From contig QKGY01000249.1 of the NCBI GenBank assembly GCA_003250235.1, positions 1 to 7,637 of the forward strand: DNA of 7,637 nucleotides. The letters are read 5' to 3'. A program made the position numbers and the translations under genes. Origin of the DNA: Desulfuromonadaceae bacterium (GTDB lineage Bacteria; Desulfobacterota; Desulfuromonadia; Desulfuromonadales; SZUA-540). The notes below the pieces were generated by a model. That model did no database searches. It saw only the letters and a list, made by a program, of their open reading frames with translations, and was not told the DNA's origin. Positions 1-5,565 of the stretch are shown here, in pieces. Each line of letters begins with the position of its first letter. Position 1 is the first letter of the stretch.

Positions 1-1
1 C

Positions 2-1609
2 GAATTGATGCAGTCGGTAACGGCCATTATGGAGAGAACCCACCATGTGGTGCTCACCCTGATCGTCATCGCTTTTCTCATCTGCATCGGAGTCATATTT
101 TTCCTGCGTTATCTGCTGGTGCGCCCCATCCGCCAGATCAGCGACATTTTTCACGAAATCGGCGGCGGTGAAGGCGATCTCTCCCGCGACATTCCCCTGA
201 ACACCCATGATGAAGTCAGGGATCTTTCGCAGAACTACAACCGGTTTATGGCCCGACTGCGCGGAATCGTCGGTTCGGTGCGAAAATCGGGCGTCAACAT
301 CGCCGTTGCCTCAGCGGCAGTCGGTAAAAAGGTGCAGATATCCGCGGCACTCACAGAAAAACAGGGGGAGCTCGCCGGGGCCATTTTTACAAGCAGCAAC
401 CAGGCCACTTCCGCCATTGCCGACATCACGGAAAGCACGACCACCATTTCAAGTTCCACCTCCGGTCACCTCGAAAATGCCAAAGCGAGTTACAACGAAC
501 TCGTCGAGGTCAGTGGCGATATCGGCACCATCGACAAAAAGCTCGAAGGGTTCAACCAAACCGTCGGAGCCCTCAGCGACAAATCCCGAGGGATTCGGGA
601 AATCGTCCAACTGATCCAGACCATATCCCGCCAGACGGGGCTGCTCGCCCTGAATGCCGCCGTAGAGGCTGCCCGGGCAGGTCAGGCCGGCAAGGGCTTT
701 GCCGTCGTGGCGGAAGAGGTCAAGGATCTGGCCTCGCGGGTACGGGAAGCGACGGACCGCATTTCGGACAATATCAACGAGATGCTCGAAAGCGTGGAAA
801 CGACCCAGGAAGAGACCCTCGAAATCAGCCAGCACATGCACCGAACCCGCCAAGCGATCGATCGCTCCTGCCAGCAGTTTCAATGCATGGTGGGTGATTT
901 TGAGAACACCCATAACCAGCTGCAGAGAATCAGCGCCTCCGTCGAACAGCTCAATGCCACCAACGAAGTGATTCATCAGAACGTCACGGATATCAACGGA
1001 TTGAGTCAGCAGGTCACGCTGAATATGAAGGAATCGGAAAAAGGGGCGACCGGGCTCTCCCATGCCACGGAGTCGATGCAGGAGATGGTATCCCGGTTCA
1101 AGGTTGGACAAGGAAGTTTCGAACGCACCCTGTTTGAAGCCCGCCGGTTCAGGGACAGGATGCAGGCGTCCATTGACGCCATCCAGACGGAGGGATTTGA
1201 TGTTTTCGACCGCAGGTACGTCCCCATCCCGGAAACCAACCCCCAGAAATACCGGACGGGCTACGACAGCCAGTTCGAAAGGAGGCTGCAGCCTCTCTAC
1301 GACGAGCTGACACGGACCCTGGGCGGGAGCATCTATGCCCTGTGCGTCGACACCAACGGCTATGCCCCCACCCACACCAGCAATTATTCCCGGCCTCTGA
1401 CCGGGGATTATGAAAAGGACCTGGTCAACAGTCGCGACAAACGCCTCTTCAACGATACGACCGGACTGCGCTGCGCCCGCAATGAACAGCCCTTCCTGCT
1501 CCAGACCTATTCCCGCGACACCGGTCAGGTCATCAGCGATCTATCCGGCGGAAAACATTGGGGAGGCATGCGCATCGGCCTGAACCCCGCCACGCTTTTG
1601 CAGGATTGA
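2..1609 (+). CDS. Methyl-accepting chemotaxis protein, 5' partial, with extra C-terminal sensor-like domain
   Basis: This is a membrane chemoreceptor that signals through CheA/CheW to the flagellar motor or a related output. The reading frame is open to the window's left edge, so the first transmembrane helix and periplasmic sensor probably lie upstream; the TTG at 5 and ATG at 8 are unlikely to be true starts. Numbering from the TTG: transmembrane helix about 15-34, HAMP about 36-90, then a long coiled-coil signalling domain about 95-370. Its hairpin tip near 213-245 carries LLALNAAVEAARAG and GKGFAVVAEEV, the family hallmark. After the signalling domain comes an unusual region, about 395-530, with NGYAPTH, PFLLQTY and HWGG. 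From memory, a similar module sits at the C-terminus of other bacterial MCPs (NGYLPTHN, PFLLQTYRRD, HWGG). No CheR/CheB-binding pentapeptide is seen at the end. It converges on the SYLF gene 34 bp away. The MCP call is very secure; the ligand is unknown. Confidence 0.96.
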   Translation, partial: ELMQSVTAIMERTHHVVLTLIVIAFLICIGVIFFLRYLLVRPIRQISDIFHEIGGGEGDLSRDIPLNTHDEVRDLSQNYNRFMARLRGIVGSVRKSGVNIAVASAAVGKKVQISAALTEKQGELAGAIFTSSNQATSAIADITESTTTISSSTSGHLENAKASYNELVEVSGDIGTIDKKLEGFNQTVGALSDKSRGIREIVQLIQTISRQTGLLALNAAVEAARAGQAGKGFAVVAEEVKDLASRVREATDRISDNINEMLESVETTQEETLEISQHMHRTRQAIDRSCQQFQCMVGDFENTHNQLQRISASVEQLNATNEVIHQNVTDINGLSQQVTLNMKESEKGATGLSHATESMQEMVSRFKVGQGSFERTLFEARRFRDRMQASIDAIQTEGFDVFDRRYVPIPETNPQKYRTGYDSQFERRLQPLYDELTRTLGGSIYALCVDTNGYAPTHTSNYSRPLTGDYEKDLVNSRDKRLFNDTTGLRCARNEQPFLLQTYSRDTGQVISDLSGGKHWGGMRIGLNPATLLQD

Positions 1610-1643
1610 GCGGATCCGCCCGGACTGCGGGAACCCCATCAGG
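1610..1643. other. Short convergent intergenic gap with small hairpins
   Basis: Only 34 bp separate the receptor stop from the stop of the opposing SYLF gene. The gap holds a 10-bp perfect palindrome, GCGGATCCGC at 1610-1619, and a 4-bp stem CCCG/CGGG at 1619-1631. Neither is followed by a T tract on either strand, so a bidirectional terminator is possible but weakly supported. Confidence 0.25.
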
Positions 1644-2342
1644 TCATTTCCCTGGCGCGGGGGCATAGCGGGCAAGCGTCTGGCGCAGCCGGTCGGCAAT
1701 CGCCGGAGCTTTTACGGCACCGGCAAAGATATCCTTCGGCAGCGTCCCTTCCTTTCCGTAGAAAGCCGCATTGGAGTCGCCGTCGATCTGGATGGCCGAT
1801 CCTTCGAGAGACACGCCGGCGAAGAGCCCGCGGCTGCGCGAATAGGAATAGATCTCGGCCTTCAGCTCCACATCGGTGGCTCCCTCCGCGTGCCGGCCTA
1901 CGGGACCGGCCGCCACCGAGGCATCGCCACCGAGAGTGAAAGTTCCCTTCATGATGCCATCAATACTTCGTTGACTCTTGAACACCAGAACCACATCGGT
2001 CGAAGAGGCGCCGATCTGCCACCCCAGGCTGCCGCTGGTCAGGGAAATAAAGCAGGGATCGCTCCAGGCTCCATTGGCCTGACGAATCGACAAAATGCCG
2101 GTGCCATAACGTCCCCCCAGAACAAACCCCACCTTAATTACCGAGGGGATCACAGCGATTCCGTAGGCGTTCTCCAGCAACTCTGGAGGAATGGCCTTTT
2201 CGGGGATGGCCATGATCTGATCCAGAATCGTGACGGACTGATCGACTTTTTCCGTCTGTTTACCGGCAGCCCAGGCATCGACGACCGACAGCCCGAAAAC
2301 AGCGGCAAGCATGAGACAAAAAACAACGGTGCGCTTTCTCAT
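1644..2342 (-). CDS. Secreted SYLF-domain (Ysc84 family) lipid-binding protein
   Basis: The 232-residue product starts with a classical signal peptide: MRKR, a hydrophobic core about 5-21, and a likely signal peptidase I site after AWA (residues 23-25). It should therefore be exported to the periplasm or outer membrane. The rest is a SYLF/Ysc84 domain: GIAVIPSVIKVGFVLGGRYG near 62-81, SLGWQIGASSTDVVLVFKS, then FTLGGDASVAAGPVGR, EIYSYSRSRGLFAGVSLEG and a closing NAAFYGKEG. SYLF proteins bind phosphoinositides in eukaryotes; the bacterial members have no settled role. There is no lipobox, since the only cysteine in the leader (C9) lies inside the hydrophobic core. A perfect AAGGAGG ribosome site (plus-strand 2347-2353) sits 4 nt before the ATG and fixes the start. 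The gene stands alone on this strand behind its own promoter. Family assignment is firm; function is not known. Confidence 0.95.
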   Translation of the reverse strand: MRKRTVVFCLMLAAVFGLSVVDAWAAGKQTEKVDQSVTILDQIMAIPEKAIPPELLENAYGIAVIPSVIKVGFVLGGRYGTGILSIRQANGAWSDPCFISLTSGSLGWQIGASSTDVVLVFKSQRSIDGIMKGTFTLGGDASVAAGPVGRHAEGATDVELKAEIYSYSRSRGLFAGVSLEGSAIQIDGDSNAAFYGKEGTLPKDIFAGAVKAPAIADRLRQTLARYAPAPGK

Positions 2343-2383
2343 AAAACCTCCTTGGGGGAGCGCTCTTTTCCGCCCCCTGTGTC

Positions 2384-2412
2384 CATCTAACCACCCTCAG
2401 CCTCGAAGTCAA
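2384..2412 (-). promoter_or_regulatory. Candidate sigma-70 promoter for the SYLF gene
   Basis: Read on the minus strand, TTGACT (plus 2407-2412, 5 of 6 to consensus) is followed after exactly 17 bp by TAGATG (plus 2384-2389, 3 of 6). Transcription would begin near 2377, giving a leader of about 35 nt that contains the AAGGAGG site. The -10 box is poor, so this is a moderate call. Confidence 0.45.
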
Positions 2413-2423
2413 CCCCGGGCCAT

Positions 2424-2452
2424 TTGACGCAGCAGCCCCTTCTTGTCACAAT
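2424..2452 (+). promoter_or_regulatory. Candidate sigma-70 promoter for the small-gene cluster
   Basis: TTGACG (2424-2429, 5 of 6) and CACAAT (2447-2452, 4 of 6) are separated by 17 bp. It is back to back with the minus-strand promoter of the SYLF gene. It would start a transcript near 2459 with a leader of about 100 nt before the [2Fe-2S] protein gene. Confidence 0.45.
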
Positions 2453-2557
2453 AATAACTGGGCAAGGAGAGTTCCCCTGTGATACGTTTTCCGGTCAGAG
2501 GCGAGGGGCTGAAGGACGCATGGCCTCCCCCCAGATCCGGCAACGCTGAGGACAATC

Positions 2558-2791
2558 ATGAACGAAGACGCTATTATCGACGGGCTCAAGCCCGTCTGCC
2601 TGTGCAAGGGGATCAAAAAAAAGGTTTTCCTCAAGCATATGGACGACGGGATCACGACGCTTGAGGGGTTGCGAAAAGCGACCGGGGCGGGATCCGGTCC
2701 CTGCAAGGGGGCACGGTGTACCCCCCGCATCCTGGATCTCCTCGAAGCGAGAAAAGCATCCTCCCCCCCTGCTGACGAGACAAACACATGA
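2558..2791 (+). CDS. Orphan BFD-like [2Fe-2S]-binding protein
   Basis: The 77-residue protein is essentially one Fer2_BFD domain. It has CLC (C14, C16) followed by a helical middle (GITTLEGLRKATGAGSG) and PCKGARC (C49, C54). Four cysteines in this order ligate a [2Fe-2S] cluster in the family. The second pair is C-x4-C with a GxxxC-type loop, like the CQGxxC element that I recall from BFD-like domains inside FAD-dependent oxidoreductases. E. coli Bfd, the bacterioferritin partner, has C-x2-C there. No bacterioferritin or flavoprotein gene is in view, so the electron partner is unknown. GAGGA at 2548-2552, 5 nt upstream, supports the ATG. Its stop overlaps the next gene's start (ATGA at 2788-2791), which implies translational coupling. 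A role as a small electron carrier or Fe-S regulator is inference. Confidence 0.85.
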   Translation: MNEDAIIDGLKPVCLCKGIKKKVFLKHMDDGITTLEGLRKATGAGSGPCKGARCTPRILDLLEARKASSPPADETNT

Positions 2792-3120
2792 CACCCGACA
2801 CGGTAGAATTCCGCACGGCAATGCGCGGCCTGCGGCGGCGACGCTGGTTTCTGTGGGGCCTCATCCTGGTTTACATCCCGGTGATCTGGACGTCCCTGGC
2901 ACTGACCCGCTCGGACCGTGCGACGGGCTGGGTTTTCGCGGCCTGGCTTGTGCTCGTCTGCGTTGCCGTCATGCGGGCCGCCTTTGCCAAATGCCCCCGC
3001 TGCGGAAATTATTTCCACATGAACGGCTTCGTCCCGCTCTACCTGCGGCGTTGCCTTCACTGCGGTCTGCACATCACCGAAAATGCCCCCTCCGATGACG
3101 CAGAAGCGGAACAGCCCTGA
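2788..3120 (+). CDS. Small membrane protein with two helices and a zinc ribbon
   Basis: I do not recognise a named family for this 110-residue protein. A basic N-terminal stretch (RGLRRRR, 13-19) precedes two predicted transmembrane helices, about 20-39 and 47-66. A cytoplasmic rubredoxin-like knuckle pair follows: CPRCG at 69-73 and CLHCG at 89-93, the usual signature of a structural zinc ribbon. The tail is short and acidic. With the positive residues before helix 1 and a two-helix hairpin, both ends should face the cytoplasm. It overlaps the [2Fe-2S] gene by 4 nt and lies 9 bp before arfB, so it should be co-transcribed with both. The zinc ribbon and the helices are clear from sequence; no function can be assigned. 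Confidence 0.8.
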   Translation: MTPDTVEFRTAMRGLRRRRWFLWGLILVYIPVIWTSLALTRSDRATGWVFAAWLVLVCVAVMRAAFAKCPRCGNYFHMNGFVPLYLRRCLHCGLHITENAPSDDAEAEQP

Positions 3121-3129
3121 AGCGCCCCC

Positions 3130-3543
3130 ATGATACGCATTACCAATCATATTTCCCTGCCGGAGCAGGAGGTCATCGTCAAAGCCGTGCGGGCCCAGGG
3201 CTCCGGCGGGCAGAACGTCAACAAGGTCTCAACGGCCATCACCCTGTTTTTCGATATCCGGAAATCCTCCCTGGACGACCTCTACAAAGAGAAACTGCTC
3301 CATCTCGCGGACTCTCGGATCACCAAAGACGGCGTGATCGTGATCAAAGCGCAGCAGCACCGCAGTCAGGACATGAATCGTCAGGAGGCCGTCAGCAGGC
3401 TCATGGAGATCATCCGTCGCGTTACCGTTATTCCCAAGAACCGCAAGGCCACAAGGCCGACGCGCAGCTCGCGGGAAAAAAGGCTTGAGAGCAAAACGAA
3501 GCGCGGCCAGATCAAGTCGCTTCGCGGCAAGATCGTGGAATAG
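3130..3543 (+). CDS. arfB: Alternative ribosome-rescue peptidyl-tRNA hydrolase ArfB (YaeJ)
   Basis: The 137-residue length matches the ArfB/YaeJ family. The N-terminal catalytic domain carries the class I release-factor signature GSGGQNVNKVST, with GGQ at 26-28. That motif reaches the peptidyl-transferase centre and hydrolyses the nascent chain from the P-site tRNA. Downstream comes QQHRSQDMNRQEAVSRL and then a strongly basic tail (about 103-137, including RPTRSSREKR and a lysine- and arginine-rich end). In family members this tail threads into the empty mRNA channel, which gives specificity for ribosomes stalled without a codon in the A site. There is no codon-recognition domain, unlike RF1/RF2. 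The start ATG has only a weak ribosome site, fitting coupling to the gene ending 9 bp upstream. A GIY-YIG gene follows 7 bp after the stop. Confidence 0.95.
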   Translation: MIRITNHISLPEQEVIVKAVRAQGSGGQNVNKVSTAITLFFDIRKSSLDDLYKEKLLHLADSRITKDGVIVIKAQQHRSQDMNRQEAVSRLMEIIRRVTVIPKNRKATRPTRSSREKRLESKTKRGQIKSLRGKIVE

Positions 3544-3550
3544 CCGGACC

Positions 3551-3847
3551 GTGAATCCCTGGAGCGTCTATATCCTGAGAAACGAGCGCAACGCCCTCTA
3601 TACCGGCGTAACGACCGATCTGACGCGCAGGCTGCGCCAGCATATCGGCAAGCAGGCCAAAGGGGCCCGTTTCACCCGGACCTGCCGAGAACTGGAGCTG
3701 GTCTATGCCTGCGAAATCGGGCCTAGGGGCCTCGCCTTGAAGGTCGAAGCTCGAATCAAGAAGCTTGCGAAAAAGCAGAAAGAAACGCTGGTGGCTGCGA
3801 AGCCTCCGATCTCAGAACTCCTCGAACGACTGACGCTGGATCCCTGA
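3551..3847 (+). CDS. GIY-YIG nuclease-fold protein (UPF0213/YhbQ-like)
   Basis: The product is a stand-alone GIY-YIG domain of 98 residues. It has VYIL at 6-9 and YTGV at 17-20 (the two halves of the GIY-YIG motif), then TTDLTRRLRQH with the conserved arginine at 26 or 27, and the conserved glutamate in ALKVEARIKK (E66). All expected catalytic-type residues appear present. The frame is open further back to an ATG at 3485, but that extension lies over arfB and is low-complexity basic sequence. The GTG at 3551, immediately before NPWSVYIL, gives the family's usual length. Substrates of these single-domain proteins are not well established; structure-specific DNA cleavage is known for some relatives. 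It starts 7 bp after arfB and is probably co-transcribed with it. Confidence 0.9.
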   Translation: MNPWSVYILRNERNALYTGVTTDLTRRLRQHIGKQAKGARFTRTCRELELVYACEIGPRGLALKVEARIKKLAKKQKETLVAAKPPISELLERLTLDP

Positions 3848-3909
3848 GACGTTTGCTCGCGTCTGCCATCGTACAATGCCATGATCAACCCGTGACACGG
3901 AGTACGCGC

Positions 3910-4275
3910 ATGTCCCGACCCAAAGACTCGAACAGCCGGCTCGTCTATTCCAGCGAATCGGGCCGCATGTGCCCGGATTGCGGTCATCCGGCCGACGCGT
4001 GCCGCTGCCGCAAAGGGAACACCGCACCCGCCTCCGACGGCATCGTCCGCATCCGCAGGGAGACCAAGGGGCGAAACGGCAAAGCCATGACCGTCATCAC
4101 CGGAGTACCTCTTGAACCGGAAGCCCTCAAGGAATTCGGGCAGGCCCTGAAAAAGCGATGCGCGACCGGAGGAACCGTCAAGGATGGCGTGATTGAAATC
4201 CAGGGAGACCACCTCGAGCTGCTCATCGACGTCCTGAAAAAACAAGGATGGACGGTCAAACGCGCCGGCGGCTGA
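3910..4275 (+). CDS. yciH: YciH/SUI1-family translation initiation factor with Cys4 insertion
   Basis: This 121-residue protein is a bacterial SUI1 (eIF1-like) homologue. It opens with DSNSRLVYSSESGR, close to E. coli YciH, and its C-terminal SUI1 domain (about 43-121) has VRIRRETKGRNGKAMTVITG, GGTVKDGVIEIQGDH and a closing VKRAGG. eIF1-type proteins act at the ribosomal P site in start-codon fidelity; the bacterial role is less clear. Between the two parts is CPDCGHPADACRC (C21, C24, C31, C33), a likely zinc-binding knuckle that, as I recall it, E. coli YciH lacks. The ATG at 3910 is chosen because GGAG (3899-3902) lies 7 nt upstream and the family N-terminus begins there; a longer TTG start at 3853 is unlikely. 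A 62-bp gap separates it from the GIY-YIG gene. Confidence 0.93.
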   Translation: MSRPKDSNSRLVYSSESGRMCPDCGHPADACRCRKGNTAPASDGIVRIRRETKGRNGKAMTVITGVPLEPEALKEFGQALKKRCATGGTVKDGVIEIQGDHLELLIDVLKKQGWTVKRAGG

Positions 4276-4298
4276 CCGGATGCGGGAATGGATACGCC

Positions 4299-4628
4299 AT
4301 GAGAAAACTGAAAACCTTCAGCCATGCGCAGGGACCGCAGGCCGGAATGATCAAGGGCCTTCTGGAAGCCAGCGGAATTGCCTGCTTTATCAAAAACGAG
4401 CGTCTGTTTACCGCGATGGGAGAAATCCCCTTCGTCGAGTGTTTCCCGGAACTCTGGCTGCTGAACGACGAAGACGAACCCAGGGCCATCGATTTACTGA
4501 AGAATCTGGCAGAGCCGGCGGCGACCCCTTTCGAGCCCTGGACCTGTCCGGGGTGTGGAGAAATCATCGAAGGCCAGTTCACCCGCTGCTGGAAGTGCGG
4601 TAGCACCCCAAATCCTTCAGAGGGGTGA
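4299..4628 (+). CDS. DUF2007-like protein fused to a C-terminal zinc ribbon
   Basis: The 109-residue protein has an N-terminal DUF2007-type ferredoxin-like fold (about 1-70): MRKLKTFSHAQGPQAGMIKG, GLLEASGIACFIKNE and PELWLLNDEDEPRAIDLL. DUF2007 is annotated as a putative signal-transducing domain without proven function; relatives look like small ligand- or PII-like modules. A linker leads to a zinc ribbon: CPGCG at 83-87 and CWKCG at 97-101. The start at 4299 matches the usual family N-terminus. The frame is open further back to 4248, but that would overlap the SUI1 gene and add residues without resemblance to the family. The ribosome site is weak, so translation may depend on the upstream gene, whose stop is 23 bp away. 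Confidence 0.82.
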   Translation: MRKLKTFSHAQGPQAGMIKGLLEASGIACFIKNERLFTAMGEIPFVECFPELWLLNDEDEPRAIDLLKNLAEPAATPFEPWTCPGCGEIIEGQFTRCWKCGSTPNPSEG

Positions 4629-4651
4629 GCTTTCCTCTCAACGCCAGCCGC

Positions 4652-4658
4652 AAGGGAG
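4652..4658 (+). promoter_or_regulatory. Ribosome-binding site selecting a TTG start
   Basis: AAGGGAG lies 7 nt before the TTG at 4666. No ATG or GTG between here and the first membrane helix is in frame, so this site decides the start of the 88-residue membrane protein. Confidence 0.6.
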
Positions 4659-4665
4659 ACATCCG

Positions 4666-4932
4666 TTGCTCCGTACCTATCTCCTGCTCTTTCTGCTCTC
4701 CGGAATCGCCAACTTCGGATTCACCTTCCAGATTTTAAGGGAGTTGGCCCGTGCCGGCATCAGACTGAACCCCTTTGACCTGCGCTGGCAGGTCATCAAA
4801 CACCTGAAAACCTATCGCCAGGTCAGCCGCCAGAGACTGGGGCATATCGGGTGGGCCCACCACGGCTATGTGGCGACACTTGGCTTTTTGATAATTTTTG
4901 GCATTCTTTCCTTGGACGCGCTGCTGAAATAG
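4666..4932 (+). CDS. Small two-helix membrane protein, unknown function
   Basis: I do not recognise this 88-residue protein. Read from the TTG at 4666, it begins directly with a hydrophobic helix (about 4-24). A basic amphipathic middle follows, about 25-66, rich in Arg, Lys and His and containing LRWQVIKHLKTYRQVSRQ and HIGWAHHGY, and a second helix closes the protein (about 68-87). The loop charge suggests the middle faces the cytoplasm. The frame is open back to 4555, but that stretch overlaps the DUF2007-like gene and is low-complexity, so I reject it as coding. It sits 37 bp after the previous stop and 110 bp before mscL, and probably ends the small-gene run. Gene reality is supported by the ribosome site and clean topology; function is open. 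Confidence 0.7.
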   Translation: MLRTYLLLFLLSGIANFGFTFQILRELARAGIRLNPFDLRWQVIKHLKTYRQVSRQRLGHIGWAHHGYVATLGFLIIFGILSLDALLK

Positions 4933-5042
4933 AAAAGGTTCTGCCACAGAACCGTTCGATGACCGGGCATCCCGCCTTCAGCGGCCTGAAGCCACGGCTA
5001 CGGCTGCCGGTTCCCAAGCCGGACCAACAGAGGGAGGCTAAA
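4933..5042 (+). promoter_or_regulatory. Hairpin-rich leader upstream of mscL
   Basis: In this 110-nt gap I find four consecutive stem-loops: GGTTCTG/CAGAACC around CCA (4937-4953, 7 bp perfect), CGGG/CCCG around CAT (4964-4974), CTTCAG/CTGAAG around CGGC (4976-4991, 6 bp perfect) and CCGGTT/AGCCGG around CCCA (5007-5022, one G-U pair). The ribosome site AGGGAGG (5031-5037) follows at once. I compared it by eye with the remembered consensus of the c-di-GMP/GEMM, ydaO, fluoride, THF and mini-ykkC classes and saw no match. The first stem is preceded by AAAA, so on the minus strand it would look like a weak terminator, although no minus-strand gene needs one. Whether this is a regulatory RNA is inference. 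Confidence 0.4.
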
Positions 5043-5492
5043 ATGTTCAAGGAGTTCAAAGAGTTCGCCATGCGCGGCAACGTCGTCGACATGGCGGTCG
5101 GCATCATCATCGGCGGAGCCTTCGGCACCATCGTCAAGAGCCTGGTCGCCGACGTACTCATGCCCCCCCTCGGACTGATGCTCGGCGGGGTTGATTTTTC
5201 CAACTTCTTCATCGTTCTCAAGGAAGGAGCAAAAGCCGGCCCCTATCCCGCGCTTGCCGAGGCCCAGGCCGCCGGGGCCGTCACGGTCAATTACGGTGTA
5301 TTTCTCAATACCGTCATCAGTTTCATCATCGTCGCCTTTGCCATTTTCCTGCTCATTAAAGGAATCAACCGCCTGCGCCGCGAGGAAGAGGCCCCTCCGG
5401 CCGTGCCAACGACCAAAGACTGCCCGTACTGCCTGAGCGCCATCGCCATCAAAGCGACGCGCTGCCCCCAGTGCACCTCGGAACTGGCCTAG
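5043..5492 (+). CDS. mscL: Large-conductance mechanosensitive channel MscL with C-terminal zinc ribbon
   Basis: MscL forms a homopentameric pore in the inner membrane that opens under high tension to release solutes during hypo-osmotic shock. The 149-residue protein begins FKEFKEFAMRGNVVDMAVGI, the conserved N-terminal amphipathic helix and start of TM1 (about 15-46, with MPPLGLMLGG at the loop). After a periplasmic loop (about 50-82), TM2 (about 84-106) contains NYGVFLNTVISFIIVAFAIF and ends in the cytoplasmic cluster NRLRREEE. E. coli MscL then has a linker and a helical bundle. Here a Pro/Ala linker leads instead to CPYC (127-130) and CPQC (141-144), a zinc ribbon. The ATG has AGGGAGG 5 nt upstream; an in-frame extension further back lacks family resemblance. 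Its own leader and downstream hairpin suggest a separately controlled unit. Confidence 0.97.
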   Translation: MFKEFKEFAMRGNVVDMAVGIIIGGAFGTIVKSLVADVLMPPLGLMLGGVDFSNFFIVLKEGAKAGPYPALAEAQAAGAVTVNYGVFLNTVISFIIVAFAIFLLIKGINRLRREEEAPPAVPTTKDCPYCLSAIAIKATRCPQCTSELA

Positions 5493-5502
5493 AGACACGA
5501 AC

Positions 5503-5530
5503 AAGGCGGCTCTCGAACGAGAGCCGCCTT
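5503..5530 (+). terminator. Strong hairpin terminator after mscL
   Basis: A perfect 12-bp stem (AAGGCGGCTCTC with GAGAGCCGCCTT) closes on the tetraloop GAAC, starting 10 bp after the mscL stop. The stem is very stable, but only TT follows before CAACC, so the U tract is poor. It may act as a weak or Rho-assisted terminator, or protect the 3' end of the mscL transcript. Confidence 0.7.
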
Positions 5531-5565
5531 CAACCATTATCGTTCCGCATCCCCGGAGGATATCG

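Noticed and set aside
449..1375. A 308-codon open frame antisense to the chemoreceptor
   Set aside because: It is fully antisense to a clearly conserved MCP, its translation resembles no family, and long antisense frames are expected in GC-rich genes.
2446..3150. A 234-codon minus-strand frame
   Set aside because: It lies over three plus-strand genes with recognisable motifs, and its translation is compositionally biased without domain signs.
3485..3550. N-terminal extension of the GIY-YIG protein
   Set aside because: It overlaps the end of arfB and is Arg/Ser/Ala low-complexity; the GTG at 3551 gives the normal family length.
3847..3864. Terminator between the GIY-YIG and SUI1 genes
   Set aside because: Only a 5-bp stem (AGACG/CGTCT) with an 8-nt loop and no T tract; too weak to call.
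4933..5042. Known riboswitch class in the mscL leader
   Set aside because: Conserved loop sequences of the GEMM, ydaO, fluoride, THF and mini-ykkC classes were not found by eye; kept only as an unclassified structured leader.
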